Assembly (NCBI GenBank): GCA_027886175.1
Contig: JAJNNQ010000023.1
Span: forward strand, 2,076,501-2,140,500
Direction of reading: 5' to 3'
DNA: 64,000 bases
Origin: Phylloscopus collybita
Taxonomy: Eukaryota > Chordata > Aves > Passeriformes > Phylloscopidae
Shown here: in pieces, positions 1 through 9,728 of the stretch
Layout of the letters: every line of letters begins with the position of its first letter
Position numbering within the stretch: position 1 is the first letter of the stretch
Position numbers and translations under genes: made by a program
Notes under the pieces: generated by a model
The model's input: only the letters and a program-made list of their open reading frames with translations
Database searches by the model: none
What the model was told of the DNA's origin: nothing

Positions 1-828
1 CTGGGATGCAGTTTTCCCTGGGGACTGGCACCTGGGGCCTCTGGTACCACGATTTTTACTGGAAGAATTAAGCAGAAACAACAAGCAGAATGTACACATA
101 TGTATGCTGTGTATGCATACACACACCTTTAACAAACTGAAATGGCTTGACCTGGAATTGCTAAACCCCTTTCTTTCCTTGTCCTCCTCCAACTACCCAA
201 ACACACCTCTCCATCTAATGAGATCAGCAAGGTACCATGCTAGATCTTTATTAAAGTTAAAGCTGACCCTCCTGCAAAACTTAACCTGCATTGCAATGAG
301 CTGGCTGGCAGAGTGAGGAGTGCAGCCAGCAAGCAGATTTATTCCAAGTGGGTCTCTCCCTTAGGGAATATGCTTCCTTCTCTTTAACTCCTTGAAAGCT
401 GGTAGCCAAAGTTCAGCTCTCCTTGCCTGTGGTGCCACTGCCTCCTGCTCACACTGGCCTTACACAGGCTTGATTCCACTGCTGTGGTGATTTGCACGAA
501 CACGAGGTAACAGAGAAATGAATTTATTTGCTCTGATGGCTCACAGCAGGAGTTAGCACTGAGGACAATTACACATTGCAAGTCCTGCCTTCTCTGCTTT
601 ACCTGACTGGCAGATTGGAGAGACCCAAACAATATCAAATATTAATACTGTTGGGTGTTGATATCAGCAGCACTTATTTTTACAGCCATCTTCTTCCCTC
701 AAACAAGTTAATTTGGGTCCCAATGTTTTATTTTGTAAAATGGGGGCAGGGAGGAACAAGTGAGAAAGAGAGAGAGGGGTTCTACTATCAAAAAAACAAT
801 GCTGGCCTACCCTTACCAGTTGATGTGG
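1..828. other. Unassigned non-coding sequence
   Basis: I see no gene, RNA or recognisable repeat here. Open frames are at most about 114 codons and lack splice or domain signals. The six bases at 823-828 (ATGTGG) are the left target-site duplication of the LTR that follows. Confidence 0.5.
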
Positions 829-1162
829 TGTTGCAATACAACACGAAAAAACAACACTCACACACTGAGATGCCCAAGGCAAAAATGGGAAAGTTTATTT
901 ACAGACTTCAATATTTATAGAATTCCAACAGTGACCATGGGTTGGAGGATGAAAATCTTCCTCTCCAACCACACTGGTCAACCCAACAGTCCATCAATTC
1001 TCTCCTCCTTATGAGAAGAATGTAGACATGAAAGCACAGTGACAACAACAACAGGTTGTTTATGTGAAAATCCATGAGGAGCTCCATTACAAAAGGTGAG
1101 CACAGGAGGCTGAAGCAACTTTAGAAAAACTTTAGAAAAAAACAGAGAAGGACAGGGCAACA
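829..1162 (-). mobile_element. Solo LTR, family C (ERVK-like), 6-bp target duplication
   Basis: The element starts TGTTGC and ends GCAACA, a perfect 6-bp terminal inverted repeat with the TG...CA ends of a retroviral LTR. It is flanked by a perfect 6-bp direct repeat ATGTGG (823-828 and 1163-1168). Six-base duplications are typical of class II (ERVK-like) integration. A polyadenylation signal AATAAA lies on the minus strand (complement of 894-899), which sets the orientation. There is no internal retroviral region, so this is a solo LTR left by LTR-LTR recombination. A second, diverged copy in the same orientation starts at 62209. The class assignment rests on duplication length; the boundaries are read directly. 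Confidence 0.85.
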
Positions 1163-3440
1163 ATGTGGCCCATCAGAAATCTTCCAGATCACATGGCTTT
1201 CCCAGGTCATGCCCAGAACTTCCTTTTAAAGGTCTCAGGAGGACCAGCACGTGCCTTGGGGAAGGAGCAGAGGCCAAAGCATGGCCATGGATGAGGCGTT
1301 TCACTGCAAACCAGTTTTTTTTTGCTTTGGAGCAGAAATGGCAAGCACGTGCAGAAGAGATCTGGTTTCCATCAGCCCGTTATTTATGGCACAGCTCTCA
1401 CACCGTGGATTACATCCATCCGTGCTTGTTCTTTGGGGCTCTCTCAGTGCTCTGCTGCACTTCCTCCTCACCTGAGCAATGAATCTGTGCGTTTCACCCT
1501 GCCACGATCGGGCTGCTCACGTCTCATTTAGCTGTGTGCTCACTAAATGTGTTCTGCAGAGCTTGGCAGCTCCTGAAAAGGGGGGTTTGCAAAGCAGAGT
1601 ACCTCCAAAACATCCCTCAGATCCTTTGGAGTATGGTGGTGAGCACAGGCTGGTTTATCAGCTGTGCACAAGGGAGAGATTTCCTGGAGCCTTTGATTTG
1701 TGGGCCCCAGAGGACAAGCTCCTTCTGTACAGCTGGATCAGTTGAAAACTGGCATGGAGGAGGACACAGTCTGGTGGAACAGCCAGGCACTCTTCTCTGC
1801 TGCTGCACTCTGACAGCAAGGACTTCAAGTCCCACCTTGGCCAATTCAACTGGACACTGCAAATCCTCCTGTGCTCCAACCATTCCAGACAGCAGAACTC
1901 TCTAGCTGAGCCTGAAACAAGCTCCTACCCAGCACAACTGGTGAGGGAATCTGCAGCCCATCCACGTGCTGGTTACTCACACAGAGCAGAGTGAGGGTGG
2001 TAGGTCCCATCTGGCCTGCCTGGAGTCATCCAACACTGCTCTAAGCACTGAGACCAATATACCAATGGCTGCTTGGTCTCTGCTGCTGATTGAGTGGGAT
2101 TTGTTGTCCACAATAAAACTCCTGGCACACGATCAGTCACTGTATATAAACCCAAATTACACCACAAACAGCCACAGAACTGGAAAACAGCTCTAAAACA
2201 CCATTAACACAGGGGCCATCCTGAGTCCAGGCATTCTGAAGAGCCATGAGGAATCTGGCAGTGCTGTTCTGATCCCCCCCAGGCAGACTGGCAGGTGGAG
2301 AACATGGCTGATGGTTGTCCTGGAAAGTTCCTGGCCAGTGTCTGAATCCCAGCACCAAGGCTGGGACCATTTCTTAGACACCTGGAACCAAACAACAGAA
2401 GGTGACACCACCACACTCAGTCCCTGAGGCCACAACAAAGAGCATCAAACTGTTTAACTCTGCTGGATTTTACTGGCAAGGCAGGGCATGGGCCTACATC
2501 ACCAGCAGGTCTTCCTCCCAAACCCACAGAGATAAAGCTGACAGAAGCCCAGACCCCTCAGTCACACCAGTGGCTCCATAACCACAGCAGATGTATCACC
2601 ACAGTCACCTCCTGGACACTGGCACCTTAAATCAGGGTTGACTTAGTTACCAAAAAACCCCTGAAGAGCTTTGAGTGAGCAAGATGTCCTCAGGAGAGGA
2701 GGTGACAGATTTGGTCTAGTGCTGGTACACTGTGGTTCAGTTTAGGGGAGATGGCTCTTCTGTCCTTCTGGAATTTGAGGGCTTGGTTCAGATGCCTGGA
2801 TGCTGCATCTAGTGCCTCTGCAGATGTGGCAGATCTGCCAGTTCCACACACAGGTCTAATACTGGGCTTATTGGACAACCAAGAAGTATCCAAGCAGGAA
2901 TTCAGAAGGAAAATGAAGGTACAGACTGTGGGGGCTGTGGGGTGGAGCAGAGCTGCTCACACTGACATAACCAAGATACTGAAGGTGCTTAATAATTCAG
3001 CTTATCAAAAGGAGAGGAAGAAGCATTTTATTAACAATGAAGAGCACTTACTAAAGATGAGATCTCTTATAACAGAGCTCTCTTTAATCTAACAGACAAA
3101 GCCATATCAATATCCAATGGCTGGAACCAAAATCAGACAAATTCAGACTGCAAAGGAAGTGCCAGTTTGTAATCGAAAGAGTAATGAGCCATTGGAATTA
3201 CTCACCCTGGGCTGTGATGAATTCCCCACCATCTGAGTGGATGCTGCTCTGAAATGCACCAGGCTGCAGACACATATTTCTGTGTTTGGGAAATAATGGC
3301 AAAGCCTTTCCAGCTTGCATGAGTGGGCTTTTTTTTTTTTTTTTTTTGTGCTGTAAAACACAAACAAAAGAAGTCTCAGACTGCTCAGTTACAGATGGAG
3401 AAGGAAAGCAGAGTGAGTGTAAGTGGGCAGCCTGTGACAG
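1163..3440. other. Unassigned non-coding sequence
   Basis: No gene or confident repeat is seen. The first six bases are the right duplication of the preceding LTR. A run of 19 T lies at 3329-3347. Open frames (up to 123 codons) overlap on both strands and have no supporting signals. Confidence 0.5.
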
Positions 3441-3567
3441 TGATGGCTTTAGAGGCTCCCTGGAACAAAGGCTGGGCAGTGTTAAAGGAATGAAGTAGGG
3501 ATTTATTAAAAGGCCTTCAAAGGATGCACCTGGGGCAGGACAAGAGCCTGGCCATGGCTCCACCCAT
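3441..3567 (-). mobile_element. 3' end of an inverted family B LTR
   Basis: Read on the minus strand, this segment matches the 3' third of the family B LTR at 41211-41635. It has the same 'ggagccatggccaggctc' block, the AATAAA signal and the terminal CATCA (the complement of TGATG at 3441). It stops abruptly at about 3567, where plus-oriented family A sequence begins. About two thirds of the LTR is missing. The exact junction is blurred because A and B share short motifs there. Confidence 0.75.
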
Positions 3568-3908
3568 GGTGACCCCTTGTCCATTTTGTGACCATTTTGG
3601 GTCTCCCTTGGGTGCAGCCCTGGCCAGACTCTTGTCCTGACCAAGGTGTACCCTAAAGACCTTTCAACAAATATCTACTTTATTCTCTAAATATAGAGAA
3701 AAATATATAAATATGTTTATAAATATATTTATAATAAAAATATAAATACATTCACAAATATATAAATATATAAATATATAAATATATAAATATATAAATA
3801 TATAAATATATAAATATGTAGATATATATTTATGTATATTTTTATATAATATATACACAAATATAGCTCTGTGAGTCTCTGTTCCAGCTCAGCCTTCCCA
3901 AGGCATCA
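3568..3908 (+). mobile_element. 3' half of a family A LTR, disrupted by AT repeat
   Basis: From 'ggtgaccccttgtccattt' to the terminal CATCA at 3908 the sequence follows the 3' half of the family A LTRs at 35159-35614 and 38692-39148, including the downstream 'cagctcagccttcccaa' block. The 5' half is absent. The match is split by about 175 bp of AT-rich repeat (3690-3866) placed just after the polyadenylation region. Immediately left lies an inverted family B end, so the pair forms a head-to-head chimera. Confidence 0.75.
3690..3866. repeat. AT-rich minisatellite (AAATATAT-type)
   Basis: Near-pure A/T sequence made of overlapping 'aaatatat' units, most regular at about 3758-3820. It sits inside the family A LTR between its 'tttattctct' and 'gctctg' motifs, which are adjacent in the intact copies. 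It is therefore an expansion that arose within the LTR. The frame that runs through it (I/Y-rich) is not a gene. Confidence 0.85.
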
Positions 3909-5390
3909 CCCCCAGAGCCAGCCTGCCAGGAATGGGCTCTCTCTGTGCCTTTATCCAGCACAGCTGAGCTCTCAGAGCCCTCCAGAACACACCCTGCCCC
4001 GTGGATCAGAGCTCCAGAGCAAACCTGCTCCCTTCCTCTCCCTGCCCACTCCCATCTCTTGCACATGACATAGCACAAAGTACACGTGAAAGGTATATTT
4101 TCATTTTATTTCCAGCAGGCAGGAAAAGGAGGAAACCACAGGGGAAGCAGGTACATGCCAAGACACCTCCGTGCTTAACCCGGGCTTGGATACTCCCTCA
4201 CTGAAAAAGTCTATACGGCCGACTTCAGGAGTAGGTAATAAAATTTAGGAGGAAGGGCACGCAGAGGTAAAAGCTGGACTGACTTTCTGTTTGCCCTGGG
4301 AAAGAGGTAAACCCCAGAAGTAGGTGGATAAATTATTCCTTTGCTGCTGTTGCCCCAAAGCCACTTACGTTGTGGGAAGCAAGCCTTTGGTTCAAGAGCT
4401 TTGTTGCCTGAGGTTCATATGGGCCTCCTGAACATCTACAGGGCTCCTAGAAGTGCCCCAAAACCTCAGTGTATTTTCAGGAGCAGTTATGGGTCCAAGT
4501 AAACAGCTCCCTAATGACTAGAGAAGCTGCTGGAAATATCCAGATCTTTGTTGAGAAATTACAATTTACCCAGGTTGCTGTGGACTTGAGAGGGATTGTT
4601 ATAACAGTAATCTCATTTTTCAGGTGGTAACCTGACCACAGAGAGGTTGAAGGCACCATGCAAAGGCACACAGGATGTCAGTACCTCCTGAGAAAGAGGA
4701 AAATTCACACAAGCTGGTTTCTTGAGTACTTGCAAAAAAAAAAAAAAAAAAGAGGCCCTGGATGTTTTCTGGCAAGACTTATTTTGGGTTGTCTGCTATG
4801 AGGAGCAGCAAGGCTACTAAGGATTGCCTCCTGAATAGGACAATCTGAGATTCATGCAGAAACAAACAAACAAACAAACAAAAAATCAAGAAGTTATAAT
4901 CACTAGTCTGTGCATCCTTCCTGCTCCCAAACTTTTGGCTGTTTCCTGAAGTGATTGCCCTAATTTGGATAAGCTGTGAGGTTTGAGGAAGCTGAACACA
5001 CACCCTCCTTTCCTTGCAGCAGTGGGCCTGGAGCACAGGAAACACAGGATGGATGAGAAACTCTCCCCTCACTTCGGGAAATGCAGCAGCCAGGACACCA
5101 AGAGGGTGGTCTGCCTGTTGGTTCAGGAGACAGAATTCGAACTGAAAGCTCCATGTGGAGCAAATTAGCACAAACTAATTCCAACCCGTCCCACGCTGGC
5201 ACAGAGGCACGTCAGCCCTGCCTCCCTTCAGATCTGTGCTGCTCCTTGTCCTGCATGCAGAGAAAAAAAAAGGGATGGGGAGAAGATGCACTGTAGTCAG
5301 CGTGCAGATGGTCTGTGTTACTCGGCCTCTGGGGGGATCAGCCACTTGCCCCCGCGCCCCAGGAGAAATCACAGGCTCCCCCAATGTCCT
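3909..5390. other. Unassigned sequence with simple tracts
   Basis: No gene is seen. There is an 18-base A run at 4734-4751 and a short (CAAA)n tract at about 4861-4885. The seven bases right after the LTR end (CCCCCAG) equal those after the family A LTR at 39148; see findings. Confidence 0.5.
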
Positions 5391-6381
5391 CGGGGAAGAG
5401 CAGGACTCTCCCAGACTCCAGGAGGGAAGAACAGGGCTCTCCCAGACTCTAGGAGGGAAGAACAGGGCTCTCCCAGACTCCAGGAGGGAAGAACAGGGCT
5501 CTCCCAGACTCTAGGAGGGAAGAACAGGGCTCTCCCAGACTCCAGGAGGGAAGAACAATACTCTCCCAGACTCCAGGAAGGAAGAACAGTGCTCTCCCAG
5601 ACTCCAGGAGGGAAGAACAGGGCTCTCCCAGACACTAGGAAGGAAGAACAGTGCTCTCCCAGACTCCAGGAGGGAAGAACAGGGCTCTCCCAGACTCCAG
5701 GAAGGAAGAACAGTGCTCTCCCAGACTCCAGGAGGGAAGAACAGGGCTCTCCCAGACACTAGGAAGGAAGAACAGTGCTCTCCCAGACTCCAGGAGGGAA
5801 GAGCAGGGCTCTCCCAGACTCCAGGAGGGAAGAACAGGGCTCTCCTAGACTTTAGGATGGAAGAACAATACTCTCCCAGACTCCAGGATGGAAGAACAGG
5901 GCTCTCCAGACTCTAGGAAGGAAGAACAGTGCTCTCCAGACTCCAGGAAGGAAGAACAGTGCTCTCCCAGACTCCAAGAGGGAAGAACAGTGCTCTCCCA
6001 GACTCCAGGATGGAAGAACAGGGCTCTCCCAGACTCCAGGAAGGAAGAACAGGGCTCTCCCAGACTTCAGGAAGGAAGAACAGTGTTCTCCCAGACTCCA
6101 GGAAGGAAGAACAGTGCTCTCCAGACTCTAGGAAGGAAGAACAGGGCTCTCCAGACTCCAGGAAGGAAGAACAGGGCTCTCCAGACTCCAGGAAGGAAGA
6201 ACAGAGCTCTCCAGACTCTAGGAGGGAAGAACAGGGCTCTCCCAGACTCTAGGAGGGAAGAACAGGGCTCTCCCAGACTCCAGGAAGGAAGAACAGGGCT
6301 CTCCCAGACTCTAGGAGGGAAGAACAGGGCTCTCCCAGACTCTAGGAAGGAAGAACAGGGCTCTCCCAGACTCTAGGAGGG
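5391..6381. repeat. 31-bp minisatellite, about 32 units
   Basis: About 1 kb of head-to-tail units with the consensus CTCTCCCAGACTCCAGGAGG followed by GAAGAACAGGG (31 bp). Units differ at a few fixed positions: CCAGG or CTAGG, GAGGG or GAAGG, and ACAGGG, ACAGTG or ACAATA. Several units near 5905-5960 and 6118-6235 lack one C and are 30 bp long. Since 31 is not a multiple of three, all frames are read in turn, and because the unit lacks stops in most frames it creates spurious 80-160 codon frames on both strands. The left edge is degenerate (5391-5405). There are no spacers, so it is not a CRISPR array. Confidence 0.97.
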
Positions 6382-6757
6382 TTCAGGGTCTCACTGGTTA
6401 AGGAGATGTTAACACTGAGCCCTTATCAGCCCATCATCGTCATCGCTGTTTAGGGAACTGCCCACATCCTTGAGCAGTTGCTCCGTGTCTCCTCCACCCG
6501 AGGAGAAAGTCTGGAGCCCATTTCCAGCAGCCAGCAGAGCACTGGTTTCCTTTAGTTGACACAAACAGAGTTTGTCCCCCTCGATTCATTCTCAGTTTCC
6601 TGCCTGGTTTAAAGTTGCTGCCGATCCTTGGGAGCAGCTCAGGGGCTGGGAAGGGAGAACTCACAACCCTCACCACAAAAGGGCTCATTCAGCTGCCCCA
6701 GGTCCTGCCCAGCAGGAGCATCCTCTGTGGCCTTCAGGACACTATTAGAAAGCACGC
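6382..6757. other. Unassigned non-coding sequence
   Basis: Nothing recognised between the minisatellite and the next LTR. Confidence 0.5.
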
Positions 6758-7329
6758 TGGTTGTCCGGCGAGAGAGATGATCTGAAGATCAGGATACTCT
6801 TTGGAACACGTGCTTTATTGGTTGTGGGAATGCAGCCTGACTGGGGAAGGGTCCAGGGATCCAGTGCAAAGTCCAAGAGGGTCCAAGGGAAGGCACGCAA
6901 AGAGCGGGGCGAAAAGAGAGGGTGCAAAGAGGCCGAGCTCCTTGTTACATTCCATTTTAACCCCTTCTATCGTGAATATTCTAATGAGCATTAACCAATC
7001 ACCTCTAGATACAAAACCTACAGAATCTACATACAGCCTATGGGAACTACAACATTACAATACTACTCTACAGACCAAAACCTGTGAAACCCACCTTATC
7101 CCTGATACCTGAGAAGGTCCAACCTTTTATTCATCCTTTTGTCTTGGCAGGGGTGTTACTGATTCACTCAGCCAAGTCCTTTTCAGCTGTCTAATCACCT
7201 TCTTCCTGTCCAGCAACTTACAGTTCAAACTTTGCTTTTAATTCTATTCCTCTTGTGGGTTTCATACTTTTAGAATCTTTTACTAATAAATCATCTCTGC
7301 AGGGCCTAGCTACTTCATCCTCCCCAACA
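6758..7329 (-). mobile_element. LTR-like element, family E, about 572 bp
   Basis: On the minus strand the sequence starts TGTTGGGGAGG (7329 leftward) and ends ACAACCA (6758). Near its 3' end it has CCAATAAAGCACGTG, containing a polyadenylation signal (complement of 6814-6819), followed by about 60 bp of U5-like sequence. The layout is typical of an avian retroviral LTR, and no internal coding region is attached. The bases flanking the ends (GCACGC and GGACAC) match at only four of six positions, so no duplication is proven and the 6758 end could be off by a few bases. Confidence 0.65.
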
Positions 7330-9650
7330 GGACACGTCCTTGGCCCCTGCCTGGGAGTTGGGGGGAAGTGACACTTGTGGTGACTCTTGTGGAAGGCAGA
7401 GAAGAAATGTGCGCGCTCGCTTCCTTCTGCAGGCAGAAAACTGAAGGAGCACCCAGCCGGGCCAAAATAAACAGGTTTGGCATCTTTCCTGCTTCTGCAC
7501 TGGCACGTTCGTGGTGCTGGAACTGGAAACAGCCCTGAGCCTTATTTACACTAAAGTCTCTTTCCATCACTTTGGCAGTAGGAAGGGGCTGAGTCGTGGG
7601 ACGGATTGTATTTTCTTTTCGACGTGTGTAAATGAGGATCAGGCTTTTACATGGCTTAAAATAGATGGAAATGACCCTTTATGCTGTCAAAACAGTGTTG
7701 AGAGGCCTTTTTGCAATTAAGAAATCAGCTCCATTACGCTTTCATATCATGCTCCATTCATTTAGTTTTAGTATCCCAGCCCTGGGCAATTCCCCTTGAC
7801 CTTGGCAATCTGTTCTGAGATTTTACAGTTTGGGACTAAAACCAGGGGGCTGAGGAAGGTGCATGAGCTCAGACACATCAAAACCTTCAATCTAAACTGA
7901 GCTTGATGACCCACCTGGAAGACTCCCCATCCCCAAAGGGATCTGAGATAGCTCTACTGTCTATTAGTTGCTCTGATGACTCCTTTTAAAATTTTGTGTA
8001 TTTTACACGTCTTTACAGAACCATGCAAGGAGAAAAAGAGGCAGAGTAACAAGACATGCTGGGCTGCCATCAGGGTGATGATGGCTCACAGATGGACTTG
8101 CCATGCCTCCTGTTCAGGCCCAGGAGAATCCCCCACCACACACATCTGCCCAAGCCTCTGTTTTTGCTCAGTTCCCAGTTTGCACATCAAAGGACACAGT
8201 GATGAGGAAGGAGCTGCCCTTCCTTGGATCTCCACTGTTGGATGCATTAATTTTCCTTGAAGGGAGGTTTCTGTGAGCACTGAGCACCCAGGCCAATAAA
8301 CAAAGAGCAGCCTGAGCTACCCTGAGTGAAGAGTTTTTGGTGGTGAAGATCAGTGGTACAATACCCATCCCTCCTGTCTGATTAATGCAGAGGAAATCCA
8401 TTAGCCACCAGGAGCTGACCAAGGAGCAGAGCCCAGACAAACTGGCAGCCCAGGGGAAGATCCCTCTGGCTGAGGCAGTCCCTGTCCTTAGGCTCAGTCC
8501 TGAAGGGAATCTCCAGGTACCTCAGGGATGCAGAACTCTACTTTTCCTCCCTTTTGTCACACTGTACAGCAAGTGTCAATTACTAGGGACCTTAAAACAA
8601 GGTGATATGTTTCCATGTTGTCAGTGGGAAGCTCTGGAGCCAAGAAGGGGATGGCTCTCACACTCTCTGGTTGCTGTGGGTGCTCCTTGCTGCCCAAAAT
8701 GCCTTCTGCCCTTTCAGCTCCTGCTGCTGGTGGGGACTGCTGAAAGAGAAGGGCTTTCATTCTGCCTTCTGCACTGTCAAATCCAGATGCCACCCACCTT
8801 ACTGCCCCACTAAATAATGTCTCTGGATAGACTGCACTGTTCCTTTGGAGTGGCCATCACACACGTGGGGACGCCCTGAGAGAGAGGTCACCAGTGCCAC
8901 CACCCCAGTGACACTCAATGCATCTGCAAAGTCAGTTACTGGGATTTGCTGGGGCTGTTCCCTCCTGTTCCATCCTGAGGCTGTTCCAGCCTGTTCCATC
9001 CCCAAACCAGAGCCACCCTTTGGGCACTGCCCAGCCCAGCACCCTCTGCATAACCCAGCTGAAGGGCAGAACACTTACAGGAACTATCATTTTCTTTCCC
9101 TTTCAGAAGAATGCACCAGGGATCATCAACACTCTCCTTACCCCCACTCCTCTTTTCCTCCATGAAATAACCCTCTCTCCAGCTTGGCCTGCTGAATTCT
9201 GCTTTGCAGCTTTGCTCCAGGAGCAGTTGCAGTTGGAAACACCCAGACAAATCTTATCCAAGAGTTTATGAGGCATAGCTCAGAGGCACCCTGGAAACTG
9301 CAGCATGCTACCTAGAGTGCTGCAGATTATTATTACTTTTTTTTTTTTAATCTTGGTATAGTTCTGGGTAAGGTTTTAATTGGGCATAGTATTTCAAAGC
9401 CAAGGAGCAGGATCTATGCAAAGCACTGGATGGTTTTGGTATTAATTGACCATCAAATCCTTCCCCTTTGCATCTGCATTTTATTATTAGAGAATGTAAA
9501 GCAGTTTATAGGGCTTTTAACCTCTTCAAGCAAACACTCTGTGGAAGTTATGCTGCTGCAGGGACCATATAGGCTTTATAGACTTCATTTCTAATGCAAG
9601 GAGGGGGGGAAATGGAGAAGAGACAGAGCAAATGAATGATTTTTGATGGT
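7330..9650. other. Unassigned non-coding sequence
   Basis: No gene or confident repeat is seen. Overlapping frames of up to 142 codons (8385-8813 and its antisense) have no domain, signal peptide or splice context that I recognise. Confidence 0.5.
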
Positions 9651-9728
9651 ATAAACTCAGCTGGTGTAAATCAGCACAACTCCATTAACTTTGGTAGAGT
9701 TATGCTGATTTATGCCAATTTAAAGATC
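9651..9728. repeat. Old palindromic repeat (MITE-like)
   Basis: The left arm at about 9659-9684 (AGCTGGTGTAAATCAGCACA...) pairs with the right arm at about 9695-9721 (TAGAGTTATGCTGATTTATG...) with only a few mismatches, around a roughly 10-base loop. Phrases of the type 'ctggtgtaaatcagc ... gctgatttacacc' are, as I remember, common in old interspersed repeats of turtles and crocodilians. That suggests a decayed non-autonomous DNA transposon. The family name is not certain. Confidence 0.6.

Noticed and set aside
5286..6376. Long frames (158 and 162 codons) with repeated SRREEQGSPRL-like peptides
   Set aside because: They are translations of the 31-bp minisatellite. Similar frames appear in several phases and on the opposite strand.
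5391..6381. CRISPR-like array
   Set aside because: The repeats are contiguous with no spacers, and all repeat content in the window is of vertebrate type.
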